From: Gammaproteobacteria bacterium
GTDB taxonomy: Bacteria > Pseudomonadota > Gammaproteobacteria > Burkholderiales > Rhodocyclaceae
Direction: 5' to 3'
Length of the DNA stretch: 64,000 bases
Assembly (NCBI GenBank): GCA_018824085.1
Contig: JAHJHI010000017.1
Span: forward strand, 1-64,000
Shown: in pieces, positions 32,821 through 42,374 of the stretch
Position numbering within the stretch: the stretch's first letter is position 1
Layout: each line of letters begins with the position of its first letter
Program-made: the position numbers and the translations under genes
The notes under the pieces: generated by a model
The model's database searches: none
What the model was told of the DNA's origin: nothing
Seen by the model: the letters and a program-made list of their open reading frames with translations, nothing else

Positions 32821-35264
32821 ATGCCTCCCTTCCCGTTAACCTGATGCTGGTCGAGGATGAGCGGGTCGTCGCCTTCGACCTGAAAATGCAGCTCCAGTCG
32901 TTCGGCTATCGCGTTGGCGCAGTACTCGCGAGCGGCGAGCAGGCCTTGCTCCGGCTTGCCGAAGTGGCCCCTGACCTCGTGCTGATGGACATCAACCTCG
33001 AAGGCTCGCTGGACGGCATCGAGGCGGCCATACAGATCCAGCAATCGCACAAGGTGCCGGTGGTGTTCCTCACCGCCTACGCCGAGGACGAAACGCTGAA
33101 ACGAGCGCTGGAAAGCCGTCCTTTCGGGTATCTGGTCAAGCCGTGCGAAGCGCGCGAACTGCACGCGACGATCCAGATGGCACTCGCGCGCCGCGCCGTC
33201 GAGATCACCGTCGAGCGCAGCGAGCAGCGCTTCAAGCAGGCGCTCGACGCCGCGTCTCTGGGCATACTCGAGTGGCAGCCGTCTTCCATGGTCATTCATG
33301 GCGACGGGCATCTCGACTGCCTGTTCGGCGACCGCAAAATGCCGCTCGACGAACCGTGGGAAGCATTCCTCGCGCGCGTCGATGCCAATGACCGCGAACG
33401 CGTCGCCACCACCTTGCTCGACGCGCTCAAGCGGGACGACTCGGTGCGCATGGAATTCGTCACCAATGCCGACGGCCGCTCCTGCCTCGTCGAAGCGCAT
33501 GCGCGCGCCTACGGAAATGACCCGAGCAGCGCACGCATCGTCGGCATCCTGCAGGACGTGACCAAACGCCGGAAGGACGAAGATCGCCTGCGGCAGTCCA
33601 GCGTCGTGTTCCGCACGACGGCCGAAGCGATCATCATCACCAACGCACACCGCCGCATCGTTGCCGTCAACGATGCGTTCTCGCGCATCACCTGCCACGA
33701 GGAAGGCAACGTGGTCGGCTACGACCCCGACGAACTGCTGGGCACCGGACACAACACCGAAGCAGGCTTCTACGACCAGCTGCTCGACCCCGACAGCACG
33801 GGCTACTGGCAGGGCGAAGTCACCTGTCGGCGCGCGTCGGGCGAAACCTTTCCGGCGTGGGAGAGCATCAGCGCCGTGCGCGATGCCAGCGGGCAGGTCT
33901 CGCATTTCGTCGCAGCGCTGTCCGACTTCACGGCCATTCACGCGGCAGAGGAAAAACTCAATCATCTGGCGCATCACGATGCGCTGACCGGGCTGCCCAA
34001 CCGGCTCCTGTTCGACGACCGCTTCGAACGCGCGATCGAGCAAGCACGCCGTGCGCAACAGCGAACCACCCTGCTGTTTCTCGACCTGGACGGCTTCAAG
34101 GTGGTCAACGACACGCTCGGCCACGCGATCGGCGATGGCCTGCTGCGCATCGCCGCCGATCGCCTCACCAGGGTGCTGCGCCGCAGCGACACGATCGCGC
34201 GGCTGGGCGGCGACGAATTCGTCATCCTCGCCGGCAGCACGCAGCCGGAAGAAGCGTCCCATCTCGCGCAGAAGATCCTGAACGCCGTGCGCGAGCCCTT
34301 CGATCTCGGCGGCGAACAGATCCGCATCTCGGGCAGCATAGGCATATCCGTATTTCCCGACCACGGCGAAGACCCGAACGTGCTGATGCGCGCGGCGGAC
34401 ATCGCGATGTATTCGGCGAAGTCGAACGGACGCAATCGTTACCAGTTTTTCACGGAAGACATGTCCGAGCGCACGCACGAGCGCATGCACATGGAACAGG
34501 GCCTGCGTCGCGCGCTGGAAGGAAACGGACTGGCCGTGCATTACCAGCCGCAGGTGCGGCTGAGCGACGGCGTGGTATTCGGTGTCGAAGCGCTGGTCCG
34601 CTGGCACGACCCCGAACGGGGCGTGATTTCGCCCGCCCGCTTCATTCCGGTCGCGGAAGAAAGCGGCATCATCGAAACACTGGGCATTTGGGTACTGCGT
34701 CAGGCCTGCCGTGACATTGTCGGCCTCCCGGCCACCACGGGCGCTCACATGCGTCTCGCGGTAAATGTGTCGGCGCGCCAGTTCATGCGCGACGATTTCG
34801 TTGCACGGGTACTCGATACGCTGATGGAAACCGGTTTCCCCGCCGAGTCGCTCGAACTTGAAATCACCGAATCCACGCTGCAGGTGATCGAACACAGCGC
34901 GGGCACCATCGAGTCGCTGAAGCGGCTCGGCATCTCGATCAGCATCGACGACTTCGGAACGGGCTATTCGTCGCTGAGCGTACTGCGCGGACTTCCGATC
35001 GACCGCATCAAGATCGACCGCTCCTTCATCATCGACCTGCCCGAAAGCGCCGATGCACAGGCCATGGTGAAAGCCATGCTGACACTGGGCGAATCATTGC
35101 GCATGGAAATGATCGCCGAAGGGATAGAGCGCGTCGAACAGTCCGACATCCTTCGGCATCTGGGCTGCGCCGACGGTCAGGGTTTTCTGTTCAGCAAGGC
35201 ACTGCCGGCCAGGGAGCTGAGGAGCTTTCTGGCGCGGCAGACGGCTGTGGCGTCAGACGGCTGA
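32817..35264 (+). CDS. Response regulator with PAS-PAS-GGDEF-EAL output
   Basis: The product is 815 aa. Domains in order: receiver (about 8-125, phosphoacceptor Asp58 in LVLMDINLEG, and VKP), two PAS segments (about 135-255 and 260-380), GGDEF (RLGGDEFVIL, intact motif) and EAL (VEALVRWHDP, with EITES and IDDFGTGYSSL). It should synthesise and/or degrade cyclic di-GMP under control of the upstream kinase. Both catalytic signatures look complete, so the net direction cannot be told from sequence. The ATG overlaps the kinase stop by 4 bp. Confidence 0.92.
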   Translation: MNASLPVNLMLVEDERVVAFDLKMQLQSFGYRVGAVLASGEQALLRLAEVAPDLVLMDINLEGSLDGIEAAIQIQQSHKVPVVFLTAYAEDETLKRALESRPFGYLVKPCEARELHATIQMALARRAVEITVERSEQRFKQALDAASLGILEWQPSSMVIHGDGHLDCLFGDRKMPLDEPWEAFLARVDANDRERVATTLLDALKRDDSVRMEFVTNADGRSCLVEAHARAYGNDPSSARIVGILQDVTKRRKDEDRLRQSSVVFRTTAEAIIITNAHRRIVAVNDAFSRITCHEEGNVVGYDPDELLGTGHNTEAGFYDQLLDPDSTGYWQGEVTCRRASGETFPAWESISAVRDASGQVSHFVAALSDFTAIHAAEEKLNHLAHHDALTGLPNRLLFDDRFERAIEQARRAQQRTTLLFLDLDGFKVVNDTLGHAIGDGLLRIAADRLTRVLRRSDTIARLGGDEFVILAGSTQPEEASHLAQKILNAVREPFDLGGEQIRISGSIGISVFPDHGEDPNVLMRAADIAMYSAKSNGRNRYQFFTEDMSERTHERMHMEQGLRRALEGNGLAVHYQPQVRLSDGVVFGVEALVRWHDPERGVISPARFIPVAEESGIIETLGIWVLRQACRDIVGLPATTGAHMRLAVNVSARQFMRDDFVARVLDTLMETGFPAESLELEITESTLQVIEHSAGTIESLKRLGISISIDDFGTGYSSLSVLRGLPIDRIKIDRSFIIDLPESADAQAMVKAMLTLGESLRMEMIAEGIERVEQSDILRHLGCADGQGFLFSKALPARELRSFLARQTAVASDG

Positions 35265-35269
35265 ACGGC

Positions 35270-36721
35270 TCAGGAAAGTTCGACCGCGTCGTGCGGCAGG
35301 CTGTCCAGGTGCCGGCGCAGTATCCGGTAGTGATCGTAATCGAAGCGCGCCTCGCGCCCGGCCGCATCGCCGCGCGGGTCCGCATTTTCCGGTTCGCTGC
35401 CCAGATAGCACCAATGCGACAGCCAGTGCCGCTCTCCCCGGTCGGCGCCCGGGCGGCGCTCGCGCACGGCGACGGTGTCCGGCCAGGGCCAGTCCGGCAT
35501 GCGCAGGCCGTCGAGCGCGCTCATCAGCCGCATGTCGTGCTGGCGGACGTCCTCGCGCCCGCAGCACACACCACGGCAGCGCTTGATCTGCACATTGCAG
35601 CAGGCCGCGGTGCGGCGCTCGTAGCCCTGCAGGCCGATGCGCTTCGGGCACAGCTGCCAGGCCGTGGCCAGCTCGCGCAGCGCGGCCAGGCACTCCCTGC
35701 GCGAGCGGAACGGACCAAACAGGCCATTGAGCATGCGCGGCGCCACACGATCGATTTCGACGATGGTCAGCGCGGCCTCACCCGCGGCCACCCCTCTCCC
35801 CGGACCTCCACGCAAGGCGAGCGCCACGGCTGGTGAGCCGGCGCGAAGCTGCTTGTTGTAGAGCGGCTGCAACTGTTTCACCAGCCGGGCCTCCAGCAAC
35901 AGCGCTCCGAGCTCGCCTGCGGTTTCCACCCAGTCCACCCGGCGCGTCTCGCGCAGCATGCGCGCCGCCTGTCCGCCCTTGTGCGAGCCGGTGAAATGCG
36001 CCAGCACGCGCGTCCGCAGGCTGCGGCTCTTGCCTACGTAAAGCGGCAACTCGGCCGGCGCCGGCAGCAGGTCCGCCGACGCCGGTGGCGCGCCGTAGAA
36101 CAGATAGACGCCCGGCGCATCGGGAATGTCATCCATCGCGCCCGGCACCATGCCCGGCGGCGCTGCTGCCGTGCGGCCAGCCTTCTCCATTGCCTGTTCG
36201 ATCTGTTCGGCCGGAAAATCGCGCACGACGATATCGAGAAAATCGCGCACCACGCGCGCGTCACCCAGTGCGCGGTGACGCGCGTCGCAACCGAGATCGA
36301 AGCGCTGCATCAGCGCGTCCAGACCGTGTTTCGGATAGGCGGGATAGAGCGCCCGCGACAGTTTGACCGAGCACAGCACGCGCGGCGCGAAGTTCAGGCC
36401 CAGCCGCGCGAATTCGTTGCGCAGGAAGCCGTGGTCGAAACGCGCGTTGTGTGCGATGAACAGGCGGTCCTGCAACAGCGCAGCCAGTTCCTCCGCCAGC
36501 ACGGCGAAGCGCGGTGCAGTCGCGACCATGGCGTCGGTGATGCCGGTGAAGCGCTGTATGGCCGGCGGAATGGGGACGTCAGGATTGACCAGGCTCGACC
36601 ATTCGCGCCGCGTCGGGCCATCCACCAGCACGACGCCAACCTCGGTCACCCGGTCAAGACGCGGGTCACCTCCGGTGGTTTCCAGATCGACAATGGCGAG
36701 CGGCCGATCGAACAGGCTCAT
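35270..36721 (-). CDS. DnaQ-like exonuclease fused to a UvrC-type GIY-YIG nuclease (Cho-like)
   Basis: The product is 483 aa. Residues about 8-175 form a DEDDh 3'-5' exonuclease (IVDLETTG with Asp12 and Glu14, FIAHNARFDHGFL, then HRALGDARVV). Residues about 200-290 are a GIY-YIG nuclease like UvrC's N-terminal half (DAPGVYLFYG, PLYVGKSRSLRTRV, then AGELGALLLEARLVKQLQPLYN). A Cys-rich C-terminal stretch (CCNVQIKRCRGVCCG) follows. The fusion suggests a DNA-repair nuclease that incises and then trims. It converges on the c-di-GMP gene with a 5-bp gap. Confidence 0.88.
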   Translation of the reverse strand: MSLFDRPLAIVDLETTGGDPRLDRVTEVGVVLVDGPTRREWSSLVNPDVPIPPAIQRFTGITDAMVATAPRFAVLAEELAALLQDRLFIAHNARFDHGFLRNEFARLGLNFAPRVLCSVKLSRALYPAYPKHGLDALMQRFDLGCDARHRALGDARVVRDFLDIVVRDFPAEQIEQAMEKAGRTAAAPPGMVPGAMDDIPDAPGVYLFYGAPPASADLLPAPAELPLYVGKSRSLRTRVLAHFTGSHKGGQAARMLRETRRVDWVETAGELGALLLEARLVKQLQPLYNKQLRAGSPAVALALRGGPGRGVAAGEAALTIVEIDRVAPRMLNGLFGPFRSRRECLAALRELATAWQLCPKRIGLQGYERRTAACCNVQIKRCRGVCCGREDVRQHDMRLMSALDGLRMPDWPWPDTVAVRERRPGADRGERHWLSHWCYLGSEPENADPRGDAAGREARFDYDHYRILRRHLDSLPHDAVELS

Positions 36722-36747
36722 GCCGCTGCGGGTGCCGGCACCACGGC

Positions 36748-36954
36748 TCAGTGCGTGTCGACCGGCGTGAGGTCGGTCTGATACGGGTAGGGCTTCTGCG
36801 CGACCTTTGCCTCATTGAAGCGGCGCTGCACCTCGAGGTCCTGCGGCTTGTCCCACCACAGGGCCCGGCCGCGACGCTGCTCGTCGATCTGTTCCGGGTG
36901 CTTTTCCAGGTATTCACGCATGAAACGCGTGTGATCCGATTCGTATTCAGCCAA
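36748..36954 (-). CDS. DUF3460 family small protein
   Basis: The product is 68 aa: YESDHTRFMREYLEKHPEQIDEQRRGRALWWDKPQDLE, the signature of DUF3460, a short betaproteobacterial family of unknown function. The start is TTG 36954 with GGAG 8 nt upstream. It lies 12 bp downstream of the spoT stop and 26 bp before the nuclease gene, in one leftward string. Confidence 0.85.
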   Translation of the reverse strand: MAEYESDHTRFMREYLEKHPEQIDEQRRGRALWWDKPQDLEVQRRFNEAKVAQKPYPYQTDLTPVDTH

Positions 36955-36966
36955 TTCAAACTCCGT

Positions 36967-39243
36967 CTAGAGAGGCGTGTTGCGCGATTCGTCAGTCTTG
37001 TCGCCGGCACGGACCCGGTTGATCCGCACCACTTCGGGCACCCGGCGCAGGCCTTTCATGATGCGCGCCAGATGCACGCGATCACTGACCTGCAGCGTGA
37101 AGTGGATCTGCGTATAGAGGCTGCCGTCCTCTTCCATGCCCACATTCTGGATGTTGGCGCCGCATTCGGCGATCTCGAACGCGACCTTGGCCAGCACGCC
37201 AGGCCGGTTTGCGGACACGACCCGGATGCCGACCTCGAACACGCGGCCGGTGTCGCGTTCCCATTCGACGTCTACCCACTGGTCGCCGTCCTTGCGGTTG
37301 CGGCGCAAGGTCGGACAGTCATGCGCATGAATCATCAGGCCGGAACCCTTGCGCAACTGGCCGACGATGGGGTCTCCGGGGATCGGGCGACAGCAGCGGG
37401 CGATCTGCACCGCCATGCCCTCCGAGCCACGAATGAGCAGCGCGCTCTCGGGCTGCTCGAGCAATGTGCCCGCCTCGCTGGCGGTCTGCAGCTTGAGCAG
37501 GCTGCGCGCGACGAAGGTTGCCGAGCTCTTGCCCTGCCCGATGTCGACCAGCGCGTCCTTGCGATTCTTCTGCTCCGCGCTTTCGAGGAACTGCGCCCAT
37601 GACGCGTCGCCGATTTCGTCCGGCGTGACGCCGAACTGGCGCAGCGCCTGTGTGAGCAGGCGCTCGCCCAATTGGGACGACTCCTCCACCTGCATGTTCT
37701 TCAGGAAGTGGCGGATCTGTGCGCGCGCCTTGCCGCTCTTCACGTAACCGAGCCACGCGGGATTCGGATTGGGATGCGTCGCGGTGATGATTTCCACCTG
37801 GTCGCCGCTGCTCAGTTCGCTGCGCAGCGGCATCAACTCCTGGTTGATGCGGCAGGCCACGCAGCTGTGGCCGACATCGGTATGCACTGCATAGGCGAAA
37901 TCGACGGCGGTCGCACCGCGCGGCAACGACATGATCTTGCCCTTGGGCGTGAACACGTAGACCTCACCCGGAAACAGGTCGATCTTCACGTGTTCGAGAA
38001 ATTCGGCCGAATCCGGCGCAGAACTCTGCAATTCGAGCAGGGACTGCAGCCAGCGGTGCGTATTGGCCTGCAGGTCGTCGAGCGACTGTTCGCTGTCCTT
38101 GTAGAGCCAGTGCGACGCCACGCCGTTCTGCGCGATCTGATGCATTTCCGACGTGCGCACCTGGACTTCGACCGGCGTGCCGAACGGGCCGATCAAGGTC
38201 GTGTGCAGCGACTGGTAGCCATTCGCCTTCGGAATCGCGATGTAGTCCTTGAACTTGCCGGGCACCGGCTTGTAAAGCGCGTGCAGCGCGCCGAGCGCGA
38301 GGTAGCAGTCGGATACCTCGGGCACGACGACGCGGAATCCGTAGATGTCGAGTACCTGCGAGAAGGTCAGGTGCTTGTCGCGCATCTTGCGGAAGATCGA
38401 ATACAGGCTCTTCTCGCGGCCGAACACGTCGGCTTCGATGCCGCGCTCCGGCAGGCGGGTGCGGATCGCGTCGGTGATCTTGCCGACCACTTCGCGACGG
38501 TTGCCGCGCGCCGCCTTCATGGCACGTTCCAGCACGCGATAGCGCATCGGGTGCATCGCCTGGAAAGACAGATCCTGCAGTTCGCGATACACCGCGTGCA
38601 GGCCCAGCCTGTTCGCGATCGGCGCGTGGATTTCCAGCGTTTCGCGGGCGATGCGACGCTGCTTCGTCGGCCGCACGCAGCCCAGCGTGCGCATGTTGTG
38701 CGTGCGGTCCGCGAGCTTGATCAGGATGACGCGCACATCGCGCGCCATCGCCATCAGCATCTTGCGGAAATTCTCGGCCTGCGCGTCCTCCTTCGACTGG
38801 AACTCGATCTTGTCGAGCTTGGACACGCCATCCACCAGATCGGCAACCACCTTGCCGAAGCGGTCGGAGATTTCCGCCTTCGTGATGTCGGTATCTTCCA
38901 TCACGTCATGCAGCAGCGCGGCGCACAGCGCCTGGCTGTCGAGCTGCCAGCCGACCAGGATTTCCGCAACGGCGAGCGGATGTGACACGTACGGCTCGCC
39001 ACTCATGCGGAACTGGCCCGCGTGAGCGCTGGCCGACAGTGCGTAGGCATCCCGCACACGCTGCACGTCTTCTTCGCGCAGGTAGGCCGCCACACCGACG
39101 ATCAGGCGTTCGAGATCAACGGCGGGGGAGGAACAATCGGGAACGTGCGGATCGTTGTCGGCGTTTATGAGGCCGACAACAGGTGTGACAGGCGAAGGTC
39201 GAGCGGCATGGGTGGGCATATGAAGTTCGTCCACCGGCCGCAT
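36967..39243 (-). CDS. spoT: Bifunctional (p)ppGpp synthetase/hydrolase SpoT
   Basis: The product is 758 aa. The HD hydrolase domain (YVSHPLAVAEIL, LLHDVMEDTDI) is complete. The synthetase domain (SIFRKMRDKHLTFSQVLDIYGFRVVV), the TGS domain (VYVFTPKGKIMSLPRGATAVDFAYAVHTDVG) and a C-terminal ACT domain follow. It makes and degrades the stringent-response alarmone. ATG 39243 is used; ATG 39219 is an alternative and neither has a strong ribosome site. It follows rpoZ by 31 bp (gmk-rpoZ-spoT). Confidence 0.96.
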   Translation of the reverse strand: MRPVDELHMPTHAARPSPVTPVVGLINADNDPHVPDCSSPAVDLERLIVGVAAYLREEDVQRVRDAYALSASAHAGQFRMSGEPYVSHPLAVAEILVGWQLDSQALCAALLHDVMEDTDITKAEISDRFGKVVADLVDGVSKLDKIEFQSKEDAQAENFRKMLMAMARDVRVILIKLADRTHNMRTLGCVRPTKQRRIARETLEIHAPIANRLGLHAVYRELQDLSFQAMHPMRYRVLERAMKAARGNRREVVGKITDAIRTRLPERGIEADVFGREKSLYSIFRKMRDKHLTFSQVLDIYGFRVVVPEVSDCYLALGALHALYKPVPGKFKDYIAIPKANGYQSLHTTLIGPFGTPVEVQVRTSEMHQIAQNGVASHWLYKDSEQSLDDLQANTHRWLQSLLELQSSAPDSAEFLEHVKIDLFPGEVYVFTPKGKIMSLPRGATAVDFAYAVHTDVGHSCVACRINQELMPLRSELSSGDQVEIITATHPNPNPAWLGYVKSGKARAQIRHFLKNMQVEESSQLGERLLTQALRQFGVTPDEIGDASWAQFLESAEQKNRKDALVDIGQGKSSATFVARSLLKLQTASEAGTLLEQPESALLIRGSEGMAVQIARCCRPIPGDPIVGQLRKGSGLMIHAHDCPTLRRNRKDGDQWVDVEWERDTGRVFEVGIRVVSANRPGVLAKVAFEIAECGANIQNVGMEEDGSLYTQIHFTLQVSDRVHLARIMKGLRRVPEVVRINRVRAGDKTDESRNTPL

Positions 39244-39274
39244 CAATCAGTTCAACGTTGATGACAGGACCACA

Positions 39275-39481
39275 TCAAACCTGGCCCCGATTCAGGATTT
39301 CGACCCCGATCTTGCCCGCAGCGATTTCACGCAGCGCGACCACGGTCGGCTTGTCCTTGTCGCCGTCCACTTGCGGCGTGCTGCCGGCGGCCAGCTGGCG
39401 GGCACGGAAGGTGGCCGCCAGCGTGAGCTGAAAACGGTTCGGAATGCGCTTCAGGCAGTCTTCGACAGTAATGCGTGCCAT
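39275..39481 (-). CDS. rpoZ: RNA polymerase omega subunit
   Basis: The product is 68 aa: [30 protein letters not shown], then [16 protein letters not shown]. This is the standard omega sequence, needed for RNA polymerase assembly and ppGpp binding. The start lies 1 bp after the gmk stop codon, so it is co-transcribed with gmk and spoT. Confidence 0.96.
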   Translation of the reverse strand: MARITVEDCLKRIPNRFQLTLAATFRARQLAAGSTPQVDGDKDKPTVVALREIAAGKIGVEILNRGQV

Positions 39482-39482
39482 A

Positions 39483-40103
39483 TCAATTAACACCAAGAGA
39501 ATGGAAAAATTCAGGGAGCCGCGCCATCTGGCTGGTCCGCAGCAGGCGCGCAGCACGCGCGACCACAGCCAACTCGTCCTGTGCCTGGCTCAGTATGTTG
39601 TTGATTATAACGAAATCGAATTCGTGCACATGACGTATCTCGTCGCGTGCAGCGGCCAGCCGGCGTTCTATGACATCGGCGGCATCGTGTCCGCGCCCGG
39701 TCAGGCGGGCCGACAGCGCCTCCAGCGAGGGCGGCAGGATGAACACACTGACCGAATCCGGAAAGACCGTACGCACCTGCTGCGCCCCTTGCCAGTCAAT
39801 CTCCAGCAGCACATCGTGCCCTGACGCAAGGCGCTGTTCCAGCCACTGGCGCGACGTACCGTAGAAATTTCCATGCACATGCGCCCACTCGAGGAAGTCG
39901 CCGGCGTCACGCATGGTCTGGAACCGGTCGGTGCTGACGAAGTGGTAGGCAACGCCATCCTGCTCGGCGGGCCGTGGCGGACGCGTCGTGTGCGACACCG
40001 ACAGGCCGATCTGCTCATCCCGTTCGAGCAGGCCGCGCACCAGTGTTGTTTTTCCGGCACCGGAAGGGGCGCTGACGATGAAAAGTACGCCGCGTGTCGT
40101 CAT
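39483..40103 (-). CDS. gmk: Guanylate kinase
   Basis: The product is 206 aa. The P-loop [16 protein letters not shown], the GMP-binding region ([23 protein letters not shown]) and [12 protein letters not shown] are all present. It phosphorylates GMP to GDP. ATG 40103 gives the usual N-terminus ([14 protein letters not shown]). It is the first gene of gmk-rpoZ-spoT, divergent from the TetR regulator. Confidence 0.96.
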   Translation of the reverse strand: MTTRGVLFIVSAPSGAGKTTLVRGLLERDEQIGLSVSHTTRPPRPAEQDGVAYHFVSTDRFQTMRDAGDFLEWAHVHGNFYGTSRQWLEQRLASGHDVLLEIDWQGAQQVRTVFPDSVSVFILPPSLEALSARLTGRGHDAADVIERRLAAARDEIRHVHEFDFVIINNILSQAQDELAVVARAARLLRTSQMARLPEFFHSLGVN

Positions 40104-40340
40104 GGCAGATATGTCGGTAAGGGTGAGACGGCGGCCGGACCACATGCGGCGCCTTGCCGGAGATGGCAAGACGCCCTGCCCGGGGCGTTCGCAAGCACGC
40201 AGTTTACCAGCCCGATGCTGTCTGACGGCCCTCCGGGGGGCGCGTGCCGGGAGGCCGGACGCGCGGCTCGCTGGCAGCGCATGGCCCCTGATTTATCATG
40301 GAAACCCGCACCCGACCCGCAGGCACGGCTGGCAGCACAC

Positions 40341-40931
40341 ATGAAGAAACCCGGAACCCTCCTGAAATCGCAGCGCGAACGCATTGTCCGTACTGCTGCC
40401 CGGCTGTTTGCGCAGCGCGGCTACCACGCAGTGGGCATGACCGAGCTGCAGGATGCCGTCCATCTCGGGCGTGGCGCGCTCTACCACCACATCCGCAGCA
40501 AGGAAGACCTGCTGTTCGACATTGCACGCGAGTACATCAGCGATCTGGCTGATGACGCGAGTGCAGCGCAACAGCAGGCGGACGCCCGCGAACGCGTGCG
40601 CCTGCTCGGTCGCCACCTGGTGCAGAAGATCGCGTCCCATCAGGCCGAACTGACGGTGTGTTTCCGCGAGGTGCAGTCGTTGACCGACGCTCGCCACGCC
40701 GAGGTGATGGCGCTGCACGCGCGCTACGAACATGCCTGGCGGGAAGCGTTCGAACTCGGCGCCGCCCAGGGCCATTTCCGGCCCTACGACGCCATCGTGC
40801 TCAAGGGCGTTCTTGGCATGTATTTCTACAGCTACCTCTGGATGCGCCCGGATCGTGCGATGAGCCCGGACGATATTTCTTTGCGCTTCAACGACATGGC
40901 CCTGCGCATGCTCGCCCGCGACCCGACCTGA
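40341..40931 (+). CDS. TetR/AcrR family transcriptional regulator
   Basis: The product is 196 aa. The N-terminal TetR helix-turn-helix spans about residues 10-55 (RIVRTAARLFAQRGYHAVGMTELQ, then GRGALYHHIRSKEDLLFDI). The C-terminal ligand domain has no specific family signature. It lies directly upstream of the soxC-like gene, in the same direction. The 132-bp gap between them holds a palindrome of the kind bound by TetR proteins, which makes the sulfite-dehydrogenase-like pair its likely target. The ligand is unknown. Confidence 0.88.
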   Translation: MKKPGTLLKSQRERIVRTAARLFAQRGYHAVGMTELQDAVHLGRGALYHHIRSKEDLLFDIAREYISDLADDASAAQQQADARERVRLLGRHLVQKIASHQAELTVCFREVQSLTDARHAEVMALHARYEHAWREAFELGAAQGHFRPYDAIVLKGVLGMYFYSYLWMRPDRAMSPDDISLRFNDMALRMLARDPT

Positions 40932-41003
40932 ATCCGGCTCGGCCCCTCCTCTTTCAGCGCCCTTTTTCGCCGCAATTGACCGACCGGCGATGACGTGCTT
41001 GTA

Positions 41004-41019
41004 TACCGACCGATCGGTA
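41004..41019. promoter_or_regulatory. Palindromic TetR-type operator upstream of the soxC-like gene
   Basis: TACCGA (41004-41009) and TCGGTA (41014-41019) form a perfect dyad around CCGA. A TTGACC (40976-40981) followed by TTGTAT 17 bp later gives a plausible promoter whose -10 touches the dyad. Bound repressor would block transcription of the gene starting at 41064. Confidence 0.65.
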
Positions 41020-41063
41020 CAAAAAGGACGTCAGTCGTCACACCACCGCAGAGGAGGAGCACC

Positions 41064-42374
41064 GTGAAACACGGAACAACAGATGGAACACGGATCGTGT
41101 CCGCCGCCAGGTCCGAACTGGAGGCGCATTCGTCCATCACCCACAACCCGGGGCGCCGCGCCCTCCTCACCCGGTCCGCGGCAGCCGCAGCCGGGCTCGC
41201 CGGCGCCGGGCTCGCGGGCGCCGACATGTTGCCGGTGCCGTCCTCGAACAAGACGCCGGGGCGTCCGATCCCTGAAACGGAATACGGCATGCCTTCGAAG
41301 TACGAAGCGCACGTGAAACGGGTACGGACGAACGTATTCGTCAACAAACAGAACTTTTCGGACTGGAGCTTCACGCCGCTGCACCAGCAGCTCGGCACCG
41401 TCACGCCGAACGGCCTCATCTACGAGCGCCATCACAATGGCGTGCCGGACATCAACCCGGACCAGCACCGGTTCGCGATCCACGGCATGGTGAAGCGGCC
41501 CCTGGTATTCACGATGGCCGACCTGATGAAGTACCCGTCAGTGTCGCGCTTCCACTTCATGGAGTGCTCCGGCAACGGCCTGACAGACTGGCTCAAGCCG
41601 ATGGCCAGAACGGTGCAGCAGACACACGGCCTGCTGTCCTGCGCCCAATGGACAGGCATCCCGCTGTCGACGCTGCTCGACGAAGCGGGCGTGCAGCCGG
41701 GTGCCACCTGGGCGCTGGCGGAAGGTGCGGACGGATCCGCGCATGCGCGCAGCATCCCCATGCAGAAGATGCTGGACGACGCGCTGCTCGTCTATGCCTC
41801 GAACGGCGAAATGCTGCGTCCGGAGAACGGCTATCCGCTGCGTCTGTTCATCCCGGGCTGGGAAGGCAACGTCAGCATCAAATGGCTGCGTCGCATCAAG
41901 CTCGGTGACCAGCCGTGGCATCTGCGCAGCGAAACCGCCCGCTACACCGACCCGATGCCGGACGGGAAATGGCGGCAATTCAGTTTTGACATGGAAGCGA
42001 AGTCGGTCATCACGTCACCATCCGGCGAAATGACGGTCCGGCCGGGCCCGGTCGAGATCGTCGGCTTCGCGTGGTCGGGCAACGGCAAGATCCGTGCGGT
42101 GGATGTCACCGTAGACGGCGGCCGTACATGGCGCGAAGCAACGCTCGAAGAACCCGTGCTCGACAAATGCCTTGCTCGCTTCCGTCTGAAATGGCAGTGG
42201 GATGGCAGCCCGACGTCGATTGCGAGCCGCGCGGTCGACTCCACCGGCTACGTGCAACCAACCGTCGAGGACATCCAGAAGGTGCGCGCCATCGTCGGAT
42301 TCGTCCAGCATCACAACGGCGTTTTCCCGTGGTCCATCAACGCTGCCGGCGAGGTGAAAAATGCGATTGCCTGA
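41064..42374 (+). CDS. SoxC-like sulfite dehydrogenase, molybdenum subunit (copy 1)
   Basis: The product is 436 aa. A twin-arginine signal (Arg31-Arg32 in NPGRRALLTRS, then an Ala/Gly-rich hydrophobic stretch) indicates folded export to the periplasm. The sulfite-oxidase molybdopterin domain has the molybdenum-binding Cys168 in FHFMECSGNG and SCAQWTGIPLSTLLDEAG. The C-terminal dimerisation domain follows (VEIVGFAWSGNGKIRAVDVTVDGGRTW). GTG 41064 is preceded by GAGGAGGAG. It overlaps the cytochrome gene by 14 bp. No soxXYZAB genes are present, so a stand-alone sulfite-like oxidation role is inferred. Confidence 0.88.
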   Translation: MKHGTTDGTRIVSAARSELEAHSSITHNPGRRALLTRSAAAAAGLAGAGLAGADMLPVPSSNKTPGRPIPETEYGMPSKYEAHVKRVRTNVFVNKQNFSDWSFTPLHQQLGTVTPNGLIYERHHNGVPDINPDQHRFAIHGMVKRPLVFTMADLMKYPSVSRFHFMECSGNGLTDWLKPMARTVQQTHGLLSCAQWTGIPLSTLLDEAGVQPGATWALAEGADGSAHARSIPMQKMLDDALLVYASNGEMLRPENGYPLRLFIPGWEGNVSIKWLRRIKLGDQPWHLRSETARYTDPMPDGKWRQFSFDMEAKSVITSPSGEMTVRPGPVEIVGFAWSGNGKIRAVDVTVDGGRTWREATLEEPVLDKCLARFRLKWQWDGSPTSIASRAVDSTGYVQPTVEDIQKVRAIVGFVQHHNGVFPWSINAAGEVKNAIA

